64,000 nt of DNA from Ornithoclostridium sp944380285 (GCA_963931165.1 OZ006985.1:1674001-1738000); one strand, 5' to 3'. Positions 16,326-25,133 are shown, counted from the stretch's first letter. Program-made: numbers and translations. Notes: generated by a model not told the origin, from the letters alone.

Positions 16326-18041
16326 ATGATCAAGACAATTTGGAGCGACAACGTCGACACCACCGCCTATCCCCGTCCGCAGATGGTCCGCGGAAGCTAC
16401 GAGAACCTGGACGGCGAATGGGACTACAAGATCGTCGCCGGGGAGTATTCCCCCAAGGCGAACGACAGCTATGACGGCAAGATCCGCGTGCCGTTCGCAC
16501 TCGAATCGCCGCTGTCGGGCGTAGGCAGACACCTGAAAGCAGACGAGACGCTGGTCATGCGCCGCACGTTCGCAGGGCGCGCCGAGGACAAATTCCTGTT
16601 GCACATAGGCGCGGCGGACTTCTTTTGCATCGTTTGGCTCAACGGTAAAGAGCTGACCCGTCACACGGGCGGCTATACCGCGTTTGAGGCGGAAGCCGTC
16701 GCCGAGGAACAAAACGAGCTCGTGCTCGTCGTCCGCGACCCGTCCGAGCACGGAGTCGGCGCGCGCGGCAAACAGCGCGAACGGGGTGGCGGAATTTGGT
16801 ACACTCCCCAATCGGGAGTGTGGCAGAGCGTGTGGCTCGAATATGTCCCCGACACCTATGTCACGTGCTTGAAGATCACCCCAAGCGTCAAAGACGACAG
16901 CGTCAACATCAAGGTGTTTACCAACACGGGCACCAAAAATTTCATCTTTGTCGACGAGGACGGCAAGCCGTTCGACTGCACCGACGGCGAGATCACCTAC
17001 AAGGTCGCGTCGCCCGTCTATTGGACGCCCGAGACCCCCAAGCTCTACCACTTCGAGATCATAGTCGACGGCGACAAGGTCAAGTCGTATTTCGCCTTGC
17101 GCGAGTTCGCGATGGGCAAGCGCAAGGACGGCAAACCCTGCTTCTTGCTCAACGGCAAGCCCTACTTCATGACCGGACTTCTCGACCAAGGCTATTGGCC
17201 GGACGGCATCTACACTCCCCCCAACGACGAGGCGTACGTCTATGACATCCGCCTTGCAAAGCGGATGGGTTTCAACACCTTGCGCAAACACATCAAGGTC
17301 GAGAGCATGCGCTTTTACTACCACTGCGACCGCCTGGGGATGATCGTCTGGCAGGACATCGTCAACGGCGGAGGCAAGTACAAGAGCTTTTGGACGATGG
17401 TCGCGCCGACGATCAAGATCAACATAAAAGACGGCGAAGCCAACTACCGCCGCCTCGCGAGAGAGGACGAGACGGGGCGCAAGCTTTTCGAAAAGGAGAT
17501 GGCCGAGACGGTCGAACAGCTCTACAACTGCCCGTGCATCGCCCTATGGACGGTGTTCAACGAGGCATGGGGACAGTTCGACAGCCAAAGGATGACCCAA
17601 AAATTGCTCGAGCTCGACGACACTCGTCTTGTCGACTCGACAAGCGGCTGGTACGACCAAGGCGCGCCCGTCCGCAGCATCCACCGCTACATCCTCCCCT
17701 TCCGCATGCCGAAACGCGACAGCCGCCACGTCGTATTGAGCGAGTACGGCGGATACAGCATGAAGGTGCCGGGGCACGTTTTCAACGAAAAAAAGACGTT
17801 CGGCTATCTCGTCTATTCGGACAAGGACAAGATGAACGCCGCGATCGAAAAGCTGCTTCGCAAACAGATCTTGCCGGCGGTCGAACAGGGACTTTGCGCG
17901 GCGATCTACACCCAGCTTTCGGACGTCGAAAACGAGCAAAACGGGCTGGTCACCTACGACCGCAAGGTCGTCAAGGCGGACGAAGAGGTGTTTGCGGTCG
18001 CCAACGCGCTGATGTGCTCTGCGGTCGCGGACGAGGACTGA
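16326..18041 (+). CDS. Glycoside hydrolase family 2 (beta-galactosidase/beta-glucuronidase-like)
   Basis: 571 residues: N-terminal sugar-binding jelly roll (about 1-180, with WYTPQSGVWQSVWLE), short Ig-like domain, and TIM barrel. Acid/base E413 lies in WTVFNEAWGQFD and nucleophile E473 in VLSEYGGYS; GFNTLRKHIKVES and VWQDIVNGGG belong to the barrel. It lacks a signal peptide and the C-terminal domains of long LacZ enzymes, so it is a compact cytoplasmic member. Sequence alone does not separate galactosidase from glucuronidase activity; the Asn-Lys pair diagnostic of glucuronidases is not seen. It is transcribed alone from its own promoter. Confidence 0.88.
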   Translation: MIKTIWSDNVDTTAYPRPQMVRGSYENLDGEWDYKIVAGEYSPKANDSYDGKIRVPFALESPLSGVGRHLKADETLVMRRTFAGRAEDKFLLHIGAADFFCIVWLNGKELTRHTGGYTAFEAEAVAEEQNELVLVVRDPSEHGVGARGKQRERGGGIWYTPQSGVWQSVWLEYVPDTYVTCLKITPSVKDDSVNIKVFTNTGTKNFIFVDEDGKPFDCTDGEITYKVASPVYWTPETPKLYHFEIIVDGDKVKSYFALREFAMGKRKDGKPCFLLNGKPYFMTGLLDQGYWPDGIYTPPNDEAYVYDIRLAKRMGFNTLRKHIKVESMRFYYHCDRLGMIVWQDIVNGGGKYKSFWTMVAPTIKINIKDGEANYRRLAREDETGRKLFEKEMAETVEQLYNCPCIALWTVFNEAWGQFDSQRMTQKLLELDDTRLVDSTSGWYDQGAPVRSIHRYILPFRMPKRDSRHVVLSEYGGYSMKVPGHVFNEKKTFGYLVYSDKDKMNAAIEKLLRKQILPAVEQGLCAAIYTQLSDVENEQNGLVTYDRKVVKADEEVFAVANALMCSAVADED

Positions 18042-18071
18042 GCCTTTCGATCAATATTGAGCATGACAAAA

Positions 18072-18093
18072 GACCGCCGCGTTTGCGACGGTC
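18072..18093. terminator. Terminator shared by the GH2 gene and the small convergent gene
   Basis: GACCGCCGC, GTTT, GCGACGGTC with one mismatch, placed between the two convergent stops. Confidence 0.7.
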
Positions 18094-18117
18094 CTTTGCT
18101 TTGTCTGTCTGTTGCGA

Positions 18118-18333
18118 TCACTTGCTCTTTTTGGTCGCCTTCTTTGCAGCCGGCTTCTTTGCGGGCTTTTTCGCAGCCTTTGCCGCCTTCTCTTCGGCGG
18201 TCGCGCAGGGGAACTCGACCGACTTGTCGCAAGCGGAGCAATATGCATAGCTGCCGCAAGTGTCGTATCCCTTCGCAGCGCTGTCGTCCCACTTCTCGAC
18301 GTCGAGCTGTTGCTGTCTTTGTTGCTTATCCAT
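18118..18333 (-). CDS. Small cysteine-motif protein with Lys/Ala-rich tail
   Basis: 71 residues starting MDKQQRQQQLDVEKWDD. The middle has four cysteines (CGSYAYCSACDKSVEFPC) that could bind zinc. The last 25 residues are nearly all Lys, Ala and Pro, like a histone H1 tail and like the linker of the GtrA/DUF1508 protein at 9-10 kb. GGAGG before the ATG and a full promoter upstream support a real gene. I do not recognise a family. Nucleic-acid binding is an inference from the charged tail and cysteine knuckle. Confidence 0.75.
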   Translation of the reverse strand: MDKQQRQQQLDVEKWDDSAAKGYDTCGSYAYCSACDKSVEFPCATAEEKAAKAAKKPAKKPAAKKATKKSK

Positions 18334-18370
18334 TGTTATAACCTCCGTGATAAATTTCTTTATCGACAAA

Positions 18371-18399
18371 GTTATAGCACCAAACACGCGATAAGTCAA
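18371..18399 (-). promoter_or_regulatory. Promoter of the small cysteine-motif protein
   Basis: Minus strand TTGACT, 17-nt spacer, TATAAC, 38 bases before the ATG. Confidence 0.7.
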
Positions 18400-18450
18400 A
18401 CGTTTTACGCTCCAAAATGAGATATTTTCAAATATTTTGGTCTGCGCAAA

Positions 18451-19167
18451 TTATTTAGCGAGCTTTGCCCTCAGACGCGACAGCACGGCTTTGAGCTTGG
18501 CGTAATTCTTGACGGTGAAATCAGGCTTGACGTCGCCGAGCTCCTCTTTGCGCCTGTTGAACCACACGCTCGTGATCCCGGCATTGTTCGCGCCGGCGAT
18601 GTCCGAAGTCTGCGAATCGCCGATCAGCACCGCGCGCGCGGCGTCCCAATCTTTGACGTGCGCGGCGACATAGTCGAAAAATTCGCGATACGGTTTTGAA
18701 AATCCGATGCTTCCGGAATAGAATATGTCCTCGAAAAAGCCGTCTATCCCCGCCTTTTTGAGCCGTTTGAGCTGGGTAAGCTCGGCGCCGTTGGTGACGA
18801 TGAACAGCCTGTCCGTCCGCGACAGTTCGGCAAGCAGCGCGCGGCAGCCGCGTATCACATAGCACGCCTCGGACAATTCCTTGCGATAGCACGCGCCCAT
18901 CGCGACGCTGTCCTTCCCCTCTATCGCAAAGCGCTCGTTCAAGATGTCGAACCGCATGCGGTCGAGCTGTTTGCGCGTGATCTTGTTGTCCTCGATCAGC
19001 TTCCAGCAAGCAAGGTTGATCTGAGAATAGGCGGAGATCAGCTCCTCTGTCGGCTCTATCCCGAACGTCTTCAAAGTGTGCGTGATCGCGCGCCGCTCCG
19101 ACTTGGCGAAGTCGAGCAGCGTGTCGTCCACATCGAAAAGCAAGATCAATCCGTCACTTTTTGCCAT
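18451..19167 (-). CDS. HAD-superfamily phosphatase, YjjG-like nucleotidase
   Basis: 238 residues with all four HAD motifs: DVDDTLLDF (nucleophile Asp near residue 11), VTNGAE, the Lys in GFSKP, and GDSQTSDIAGANNAG. The helical cap after motif 1 and the GSIGFSKP segment resemble the YjjG group, which dephosphorylates non-canonical or pyrimidine nucleotides. Its start overlaps the end of the acetyltransferase gene by 14 nt, so the two are translated from one mRNA. The actual substrate is not deducible. Confidence 0.88.
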   Translation of the reverse strand: MAKSDGLILLFDVDDTLLDFAKSERRAITHTLKTFGIEPTEELISAYSQINLACWKLIEDNKITRKQLDRMRFDILNERFAIEGKDSVAMGACYRKELSEACYVIRGCRALLAELSRTDRLFIVTNGAELTQLKRLKKAGIDGFFEDIFYSGSIGFSKPYREFFDYVAAHVKDWDAARAVLIGDSQTSDIAGANNAGITSVWFNRRKEELGDVKPDFTVKNYAKLKAVLSRLRAKLAK

Positions 19168-19771
19168 AGCTTTCGGGGTCGAACACGGGATAGCGGTCCC
19201 TGTCCTCTTCGGTGATGCGCTTCATCACGCGGCAGGGCACGCCCACTGCGACGACGCCGGACGGGATGTCCTCCGTCACAACGCTCCCTGCGCCGATGAC
19301 GGTGTTGTCGCCGATCGTCACGCCTGCGAGCACGGTGACGTTGCTACCTATCCAGACGTTGTTGCCCACCTTGATGGGTTTGGCGATCTCAAGCCCCTTT
19401 TTGCGTTGTTCGGGGTCGAGAGGATGCTCGGCGGTCGTGAACACACAGCCGGGCGCGATGAACACGTTGTCGCCGAAGGCTATCCCACCGCCGTCCTGCA
19501 TCACCGTGTTGTGATTGGCATAAAAATTGTCGCCGACCTCGATGCGATAGCCGTAATCGCACCAAAACGGCGGCACGAACTCTGCGTCTCTGCCGAGTTT
19601 GCCGATGAGGCGCGCGAGTATCGCGCCCCTGCCCTCGCGGTCGTTCGGGCTGAGCGCGTTGTATCGCCAGCACAAGTCCTTGCTCACCGCGATGTCCTTT
19701 TCGTACTCGGGGTTGTAGCAGCCTTGGAACAGGCAATATGTCGGGATGAGCGGTCTGTCTTTGATGTCCAT
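19154..19771 (-). CDS. Sugar O-acetyltransferase, maltose/galactoside acetyltransferase family
   Basis: 205 residues of left-handed beta-helix hexapeptide repeats, for example VGNNVWIGSNVTVLAGVTIG. The catalytic His is in TTAEHPLDPEQR, and FWCDYGYRIEVGDNFYANHN is the family's acceptor-site region. Members acetylate maltose, galactosides or glucose using acetyl-CoA in the cytoplasm. GGGAGG lies nine bases before the ATG. First gene of a two-gene operon with the HAD phosphatase. Confidence 0.92.
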   Translation of the reverse strand: MDIKDRPLIPTYCLFQGCYNPEYEKDIAVSKDLCWRYNALSPNDREGRGAILARLIGKLGRDAEFVPPFWCDYGYRIEVGDNFYANHNTVMQDGGGIAFGDNVFIAPGCVFTTAEHPLDPEQRKKGLEIAKPIKVGNNVWIGSNVTVLAGVTIGDNTVIGAGSVVTEDIPSGVVAVGVPCRVMKRITEEDRDRYPVFDPESYGKK

Positions 19772-19789
19772 AAAATACCTCCCGACTAC

Positions 19790-19818
19790 ATTGTATCAGC
19801 AAAGAGCATACAAGTCAA
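19790..19818 (-). promoter_or_regulatory. Promoter of the acetyltransferase-HAD operon
   Basis: Minus strand TTGACT, 17-nt spacer, TACAAT. Confidence 0.75.
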
Positions 19819-19957
19819 TGCTTTGCGGAAAATACGCTCCACTTGAGGTCAAGCCGCTAAAACAGCAACATTGCGTCGCGCCCTTATTTGATCGTTTTAC
19901 AAACACGGGCACGAAAAAACGCGCTAGAGCGCGTCTTGATGTTTTTGAAGATGTCTT

Positions 19958-20473
19958 TCAATTCCAACGCTCGGACTCGTCGAGTACGACCTTGCCCTCT
20001 TTGAGCGTGCGCTGCACGTCGATCACGCGCTGGTTGTCCGAGCCCATGAACTTGGCTTCCCATGTGCGGCGCGCCTGTATGAACGGACCGTCGACCAATG
20101 TGTCGAGCTGTTCGAGCAGCTCCTTTGCGCCGTCGACTTTGCCGGCGAGCAAGTCCTCGCACAGATAGCCGGTGTAGCAGGCGATGTCGTCCACTCCCCT
20201 CTCGCGGAACTTGCGCGCAAGCTCGGCAAGCGCCCTTGCCTGGCACATCGGCTCTCCGCCGCTGAACGTCACTCCGCAAAGCAGGGGGTTGCGCATCCCC
20301 TCTTCAAGCAAGACGTCGATGTCCACGTCCTTGCCGCCGCCGAAGTCGTGCGTCTGCGGATTGTGACAGCCGGGGCAGTTGTGCGGACAGCCCTGCACGA
20401 ATATCGTATATCTGATGCCCGGCCCGTCGGTGATCGAGTCGCCGACGGTCCCGGCAAGACGTATCTTTGTCAT
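19958..20473 (-). CDS. nrdG: Anaerobic ribonucleotide reductase activating protein
   Basis: Radical SAM enzyme that puts the glycyl radical on NrdD. 171 residues; the [4Fe-4S] cysteines are in QGCPHNCPGCHNPQT (CxxxCxxC), followed by GGGKDVD and the SAM-contact segment TFSGGEPM. The ATG overlaps the nrdD stop codon (TAATG), so translation is coupled to nrdD. Confidence 0.96.
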   Translation of the reverse strand: MTKIRLAGTVGDSITDGPGIRYTIFVQGCPHNCPGCHNPQTHDFGGGKDVDIDVLLEEGMRNPLLCGVTFSGGEPMCQARALAELARKFRERGVDDIACYTGYLCEDLLAGKVDGAKELLEQLDTLVDGPFIQARRTWEAKFMGSDNQRVIDVQRTLKEGKVVLDESERWN

Positions 20474-22806
20474 TACTTGAGCCCGTCGAGACCGTGCTTG
20501 ACGCGATCCTTTTCTTCGGCGCGCTTTGCGTTGTTGAAGCGGTCGAGCGTACCGACGAGGTAGCCGGTGATGCGGCGGATGCGCTCAAAGCCGAATTCTC
20601 CGTCATGCTCTTTGCGACCGCACTTGGGGCAAGTCTCGCCGATGATGCCGCTGTATCCGCAGACGGGGTCGCGGTCGACCGGGTGGTTGATGGAGCCGTA
20701 GCCGACGCCCGCCTCTTTCATGCATCTGACGATCTTCTCGAACGCCTCGAGGTTGTTGGCGGTGTCGCCGTCAAGCTCGACATAGCTGATGTGTCCGGCG
20801 TTGGTCAATGCGTGGAAAGGCGCCTCGATCCTGATCTTGTCGTACGCGCTGATGTTGTAGTAGACAGGCACATGGAAGGAGTTGGTGTAGTACTCTCTGT
20901 CGGTCACGCCGGGGATGATGCCGTACTTCTTCTTGTCGATGCGGACGAACCTGCCCGAAAGCCCCTCTGCCGGCGTCGCGATGAGACCGAAGTTGAGCCC
21001 CGTCTTTTGCGACATTCTGTCGAGGTACTCGCGCATGAATCTGACGATGTCCATGCCGAGGTTGAGCGACTCCTTGCTCTCGCCGTGGTGCTTGCCCGTC
21101 AACGCGACCAGCGTCTCGGCAAGACCGATGAAGCCGACGGACAGCGTGCCGTGTTTGAGCACTTCGCCGACCTCGTCGTTGGGTCCCAGCTTTTCGGAAT
21201 CTATCCACACGCCCTGCCCCATAAGGAAGGGGAAGTTCTTGACGCGCTTTTTGCATTGGATCTTGAAGCGGTCGAGCAATTGACGGCAGACGAGGTCGAG
21301 CTTGCGCTCGAGGTCCTCGAAGAACCAATCGACATTGCCCTTGCTGTTGATCGCAATGCGCGGCAGGTTGATCGAGGTGAAGGACAGGTTGCCTCTGCCA
21401 TAGGTGATCTCGCGCGACGGGTCGTAGACGTTGCCCATGACGCGGGTGCGGCAGCCCATGTACGCGATCTCGGTCTCGGGGTGGCCGGGCTTGTAGTATT
21501 GCAGGTTGAACGGCGCGTCGATGAACGAGAAGTTGGGGAACAGCCTCTTCGCGCTGACCTTGCAAGCGAGCTTGAACAAGTCGTAGTTGGGATCCTGCTT
21601 GTTGTAGTTGACGCCCTCTTTGACCTTGAAGATGTGGATGGGGAAGATGGGCGTTTCGCCGAAACCGAGCCCCGCCTCTTCGGCAAGCAAGATGTTCTTG
21701 ATGACCATCCTGCCCTCGGGCGAAGTGTCGGTGCCGTAGTTGATCGAGCTGAACGGAGTCTGCGCGCCGGCACGGGAGTGCATCGTGTTGAGGTTGTGGA
21801 TGAGCGCCTCCATCGCCTGGAAGGTCGCCCTGTCCGTCTCGCGGTCGGCGTTGTCCTTGGCGAACTTCTTCGCCTTGCGGAAGTCGTCGTCGGGGATGTC
21901 CTTGAACGCCTCGCGCTCCGCCTTGTCATACTCCTTGCTGCCTGCAAGGCAGGGATACACGCCCTTTTCGCGCTCGATGTCCTTGACGATCTTCTTGACG
22001 TCGTCGACGGTGAGCGGACTGTTGTCGATCAGTTCCAAAGCCTTCGCAAGGTTGGACGCATACAGCTTTTTGTACGTCTTGACGACGCCCGGAGCGAGAC
22101 CGTAATCGAAATTGGGTATGCTCTGCCCGCCGTGCTGGTCGTTTTGGTTGGATTGGATCGCGATGCAAGCCAAAGCCGCATAGCTTTGGATGTCGTTGGG
22201 CTCGCGCAAGAAGCCGTGACCGGTCGAGAAGCCGCCCTTGAACAGCTTGAGCAGATCGATCTGGCAGCACGTCGTCGTCAACGTGTAGAAGTCGAAGTCG
22301 TGGATGTGGATGTCGCCCTCGCGATGCGCCTTGCTCTGCTCGGGAGAGAGGATGTATTTGGAGTAGTAGTCCTTCGCGCCCTCGCTGCCGTATTTGAGCA
22401 TCGTGCCCATCGCGGTGTCGCCGTCGATGTTGGCGTTGTCGCGCTTCATGTCGCTGTCGCCGGCGTCGGTGAACGTCAGCTCGTTGTAGATGCGCATGAG
22501 CGCGGTGTTCATCTCGCGCGACTTGGTGCGCTCGGCACGGTAAAGTATGTACTTTTTGGCAATGTAGGCATAGCCGTTTTCCATCAAGACCTTTTCGACC
22601 ATATCTTGGATGTCTTCGATGGTCGGGCTGTTGCCGGTGCCCTCGAACTTGTCTTCAAGACGCTCTTCGACCAGGCGCGCGAGCCTTGCGCACTCCTGAT
22701 CGTCCTTGCGTCCGGCGGACGCCATTGCCTTGCCGATAGCGGTCTGGATCTTGGTGATGTCGTACGGCACCCTTCTGCCGTCGCGCTTGATGATGGTATC
22801 GAACAT
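20473..22806 (-). CDS. nrdD: Anaerobic ribonucleoside-triphosphate reductase
   Basis: Makes deoxyribonucleotides without oxygen. 777 residues with an N-terminal ATP-cone (MFDTIIKRDGRRVPYDITKI, about residues 1-95) giving allosteric control, the catalytic barrel, and a C-terminal zinc site (CGYSG, CPKCG). The glycyl radical residue lies in RRITGYLVG near the C-terminus. The start at 22806 is preferred to upstream codons because GAGGAGG lies eight bases before it and the ATP-cone begins there. Transcription is probably repressed by NrdR when dNTPs are ample, from the operator upstream. nrdG follows with overlapping codons. Confidence 0.97.
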   Translation of the reverse strand: MFDTIIKRDGRRVPYDITKIQTAIGKAMASAGRKDDQECARLARLVEERLEDKFEGTGNSPTIEDIQDMVEKVLMENGYAYIAKKYILYRAERTKSREMNTALMRIYNELTFTDAGDSDMKRDNANIDGDTAMGTMLKYGSEGAKDYYSKYILSPEQSKAHREGDIHIHDFDFYTLTTTCCQIDLLKLFKGGFSTGHGFLREPNDIQSYAALACIAIQSNQNDQHGGQSIPNFDYGLAPGVVKTYKKLYASNLAKALELIDNSPLTVDDVKKIVKDIEREKGVYPCLAGSKEYDKAEREAFKDIPDDDFRKAKKFAKDNADRETDRATFQAMEALIHNLNTMHSRAGAQTPFSSINYGTDTSPEGRMVIKNILLAEEAGLGFGETPIFPIHIFKVKEGVNYNKQDPNYDLFKLACKVSAKRLFPNFSFIDAPFNLQYYKPGHPETEIAYMGCRTRVMGNVYDPSREITYGRGNLSFTSINLPRIAINSKGNVDWFFEDLERKLDLVCRQLLDRFKIQCKKRVKNFPFLMGQGVWIDSEKLGPNDEVGEVLKHGTLSVGFIGLAETLVALTGKHHGESKESLNLGMDIVRFMREYLDRMSQKTGLNFGLIATPAEGLSGRFVRIDKKKYGIIPGVTDREYYTNSFHVPVYYNISAYDKIRIEAPFHALTNAGHISYVELDGDTANNLEAFEKIVRCMKEAGVGYGSINHPVDRDPVCGYSGIIGETCPKCGRKEHDGEFGFERIRRITGYLVGTLDRFNNAKRAEEKDRVKHGLDGLK

Positions 22807-22829
22807 ACTTTCCTCCTCGTCTCCTGACA

Positions 22830-22845
22830 CCACTATATATTGTGG
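22830..22845 (-). promoter_or_regulatory. NrdR box in the nrdD leader
   Basis: CCACTATATATTGTGG matches the NrdR consensus ACACTATATATTGTGT at 14 of 16 positions and is extended outward as an inverted repeat (CACCAC/GTGGTG). A weaker relative, ACACAGTATATGCACC, lies in the promoter spacer at 22895-22910. Confidence 0.7.
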
Positions 22846-22888
22846 TGAGGTCAAAAGAAACGTGCTGTATTTTGTTGTTGGCTTAATT

Positions 22889-22917
22889 ATGATAACACAG
22901 TATATGCACCCTGTCAA
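22889..22917 (-). promoter_or_regulatory. nrdDG promoter
   Basis: Minus strand consensus TTGACA, 17-nt spacer, TATCAT; leader of about 75 nt includes the NrdR box. Confidence 0.8.
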
Positions 22918-23028
22918 CGGGTATTCGGCAAATAAATTTTATTTTTTTGAGGCAAAAACACTTGACAAAACGACGGCGATATACAGTTCATAGACAGTAC
23001 TGAAAAATACCTTTTCAGCGCAAATAAA

Positions 23029-23062
23029 GCCGCGCCCCGAGGCATATGCCCCACTGCGCGGC
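23029..23062. other. Hairpin in the intergenic region before the phosphatase gene
   Basis: GCCGCGC/GCGCGGC arms enclose the palindrome GGCATATGCC. It lies 90 bases past the minus-strand phosphatase stop with no clear T run; possibly a terminator. The rest of 22918-23151 shows nothing. Confidence 0.35.
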
Positions 23063-23151
23063 GTAACGACAAAATATAGCCTCGTCTCGGCTTGTTTTGC
23101 ATGACTATCGCGTATTTTGAATGACTTGCGGCTTTATGTACAAAACGGCGC

Positions 23152-23634
23152 TCACTCTCCGTCCGCGGGGAGCGACTTGATCTTGTCCGCAAACTTGACG
23201 AGTTTGGCTTTGAGGAAGTCCATCACCGCGAGATAGTCGTCGACCTCTTTCATCAAGAAGGGATCGGGCACCTTCTCGTATGCGCCCTCGGCGTACTCGG
23301 AGATCGTGACGAATTTACGGTGATAGCGCAGCGGCAGCACCCACTTGTTGGCTCTCGACATACCGACGATCAAGTCCGCTTCGTCAAAGAGATGGCGGTC
23401 GCCCCACTTGAACGACGGCTTGTGAGCGTCGATATATGCGCCGTCAAACCCCTCGCGAAGCAGCGCGATCCTCGCCTTGGGGTGTATCTTGTACATGCGG
23501 TTGAACACCGCCGCGGACGCGACTTTGCTCACGCGCTTTTGCAACTCGGGATCTTTGGCTACCATGTCGCGGAACACATACTCGCAAAAGGGCGAGCGGC
23601 AGATGTTGGATGAACAGACGAACAATATATTCAT
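23152..23634 (-). CDS. Low-molecular-weight protein-tyrosine-phosphatase family protein
   Basis: 160 residues. The phosphate loop is CSSNICRS (C7 to R13, Cx5R), directly after MNILFV, and the general-acid Asp is in PDPFLM near residue 129, so the catalytic set is complete. Members dephosphorylate tyrosine or arginine residues; in Bacillota they often act on kinases of capsule synthesis or on protein arginine phosphate. Upstream in-frame sequence is ignored because a promoter sits right before this ATG, predicted to yield a leaderless mRNA. A second family member lies at 33.1 kb. Confidence 0.88.
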   Translation of the reverse strand: MNILFVCSSNICRSPFCEYVFRDMVAKDPELQKRVSKVASAAVFNRMYKIHPKARIALLREGFDGAYIDAHKPSFKWGDRHLFDEADLIVGMSRANKWVLPLRYHRKFVTISEYAEGAYEKVPDPFLMKEVDDYLAVMDFLKAKLVKFADKIKSLPADGE

Positions 23635-23640
23635 ATATCG

Positions 23641-23669
23641 ATTATATATTATGCGCGCGCGTGAGGCAA
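23641..23669 (-). promoter_or_regulatory. Promoter of the phosphatase gene, predicted leaderless
   Basis: Minus strand TTGCCT, 17-nt spacer, TATAAT, then CGATAT and the ATG: six bases between -10 and start codon, no ribosome site. Confidence 0.65.
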
Positions 23670-23694
23670 GCGTTTGACGGCGGCGGAAAGATAA

Positions 23695-23723
23695 AAATTG
23701 CGGCGCCGTCTGTTCGGCGCCGC
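23695..23723 (-). terminator. Terminator of the acyltransferase gene
   Basis: Minus strand GCGGCGCCG, AACAGA, CGGCGCCGC, then AATTTTTAT; 25 bases past the stop. Confidence 0.85.
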
Positions 23724-23747
23724 GCGGGTTCGGTATGTTTTGCCGGC

Positions 23748-25040
23748 TCAGATCTTGCCGTCGGCGTAATCGCCGAGCACGGCGACAAAGTGGTCGAGGA
23801 AGCCGCGCACAGCCTGCTTTTCTTCGAGCGTGCACTTTTCGCAGACGGTGAAGGTCGCCGCTCCGTCGAAAGTGGTCGCCGCGATCTGGATATACGGCTT
23901 GTACTTGATCGTGCCGGTAAAGAACGCGTCGAGTGACTTGTGCTCCGGCAGGTCGAAGTCCGCCGATCTGAGCACGCCCATGTTGCTCATCGTGAACAGC
24001 GGATTACTGTACCCCAGCTTGACGAGCCGCGTCGCGATGAAGAACGGGAACGAGAGCCCGAATTTCATCAACGGCAGCCCCGCCATGCCGAGCAGCGGGT
24101 TGGACTTGTGCGGCGCGAGCGCCTCGGCGACGTGTTCGAGCGTCTCCCTGAACGAATTGCCGACGCCGCCCGCCAGCTTGCACGGCATATACGAGGTCAA
24201 ATTCGTAAAACCTTCGGTCTCGTGGTCGTTCAGATAGCGGCGCATGTCAAGCATAGAAGTGATCTCGCACGGAGTGTCGGGCTTGAAGCCGCATGCCTTT
24301 GCCGCCGCGGTGAAATAGGCGGCGAGATAGATGTCGTTGACGGTGTAGCCGTCCGCCTTGCCGCGCGCTTTGAGCGCGGACATCTTGTCGGCGGAAAGGG
24401 TCGCACGGACGATGTGCGGCTTGTCGCCGTCGCACTGCTCGCCGAACGGGAACGCATTCCTGATGTTGGTGCGCGAGACGTTGCGATAGAGCACCTTCGC
24501 CTTTTTGCGCAACTCTTCGGGCAGGTCGCGGTAGATCTGCTTCGCGCTGCGGCTGCCGCATTTGACGACGGGATCGAAGTCGGGATCGGCGCAAATGCCG
24601 CGATACGCCTCGACGATCGTCTTGACCAGTGCGATGAAGTCTCTGCCGTCGAGGCAGATGTGGTTGATGACGAGGCAAAGCACCGACCGCTGCCTCTCCT
24701 CATTGCGCAGCAGCGTCGCTTTGAATTGCAGCTTGCCGCGATAGTCGACGCGGTTTGTCAAGATGCGCTCCATCGCCTCGTGCGAGACCTCGCCGTCGTG
24801 AACATAGAGCATCTCTTCGTCGGTGTAATTGTCGTTGACGACCCAATAGGGCTTGATCGCGCCGGCGATGAACGACGAGTGCAGCACGTCTATCTTGTCT
24901 ACGACGCGCCTGATCGCCTTACGCATGACCGCCTGATCGACGATCCCTTCGTATACGACCGCGCAATGTATCATGCCGTCATAGTAGTTTCGGAAGATAT
25001 ATTGGACCTTGTCCCACATCTCCGCATTCAATTTTTTCAT
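23748..25040 (-). CDS. HXXXD-type acyltransferase / condensation-domain-like protein
   Basis: 430 residues of the CoA-dependent acyltransferase fold. The active-site motif appears as NHICLDG near residue 127, a variant of HHxxxDG in which the second His is followed as usual and the first is Asn. FTMSNMG near residue 355 corresponds to the family's DFGW-like structural segment. Related stand-alone proteins include alcohol acetyltransferases and PapA-type enzymes that acylate lipids. No carrier-protein or synthetase gene is nearby, so a nonribosomal peptide role is unlikely here. GAGGT before the ATG sets the start. Confidence 0.75.
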   Translation of the reverse strand: MKKLNAEMWDKVQYIFRNYYDGMIHCAVVYEGIVDQAVMRKAIRRVVDKIDVLHSSFIAGAIKPYWVVNDNYTDEEMLYVHDGEVSHEAMERILTNRVDYRGKLQFKATLLRNEERQRSVLCLVINHICLDGRDFIALVKTIVEAYRGICADPDFDPVVKCGSRSAKQIYRDLPEELRKKAKVLYRNVSRTNIRNAFPFGEQCDGDKPHIVRATLSADKMSALKARGKADGYTVNDIYLAAYFTAAAKACGFKPDTPCEITSMLDMRRYLNDHETEGFTNLTSYMPCKLAGGVGNSFRETLEHVAEALAPHKSNPLLGMAGLPLMKFGLSFPFFIATRLVKLGYSNPLFTMSNMGVLRSADFDLPEHKSLDAFFTGTIKYKPYIQIAATTFDGAATFTVCEKCTLEEKQAVRGFLDHFVAVLGDYADGKI

Positions 25041-25069
25041 AGATACCTCATACCTTATTTACGAATAAA

Positions 25070-25091
25070 GGCGCCGAGACACTTCGGCACC
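25070..25091 (-). promoter_or_regulatory. Terminator-like hairpin in the acyltransferase leader
   Basis: Minus strand GGTGCCGA, AGTGTC, TCGGCGCC then TTTATT, located just after the predicted start site and before the ribosome site: a candidate attenuator. Confidence 0.4.
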
Positions 25092-25103
25092 TTCGTTGTT
25101 TTG

Positions 25104-25133
25104 ATTATACTAAATTCGAATGTAAAAAATCAA
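25104..25133 (-). promoter_or_regulatory. Acyltransferase promoter
   Basis: Minus strand TTGATT, 18-nt spacer, TATAAT. Confidence 0.65.
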
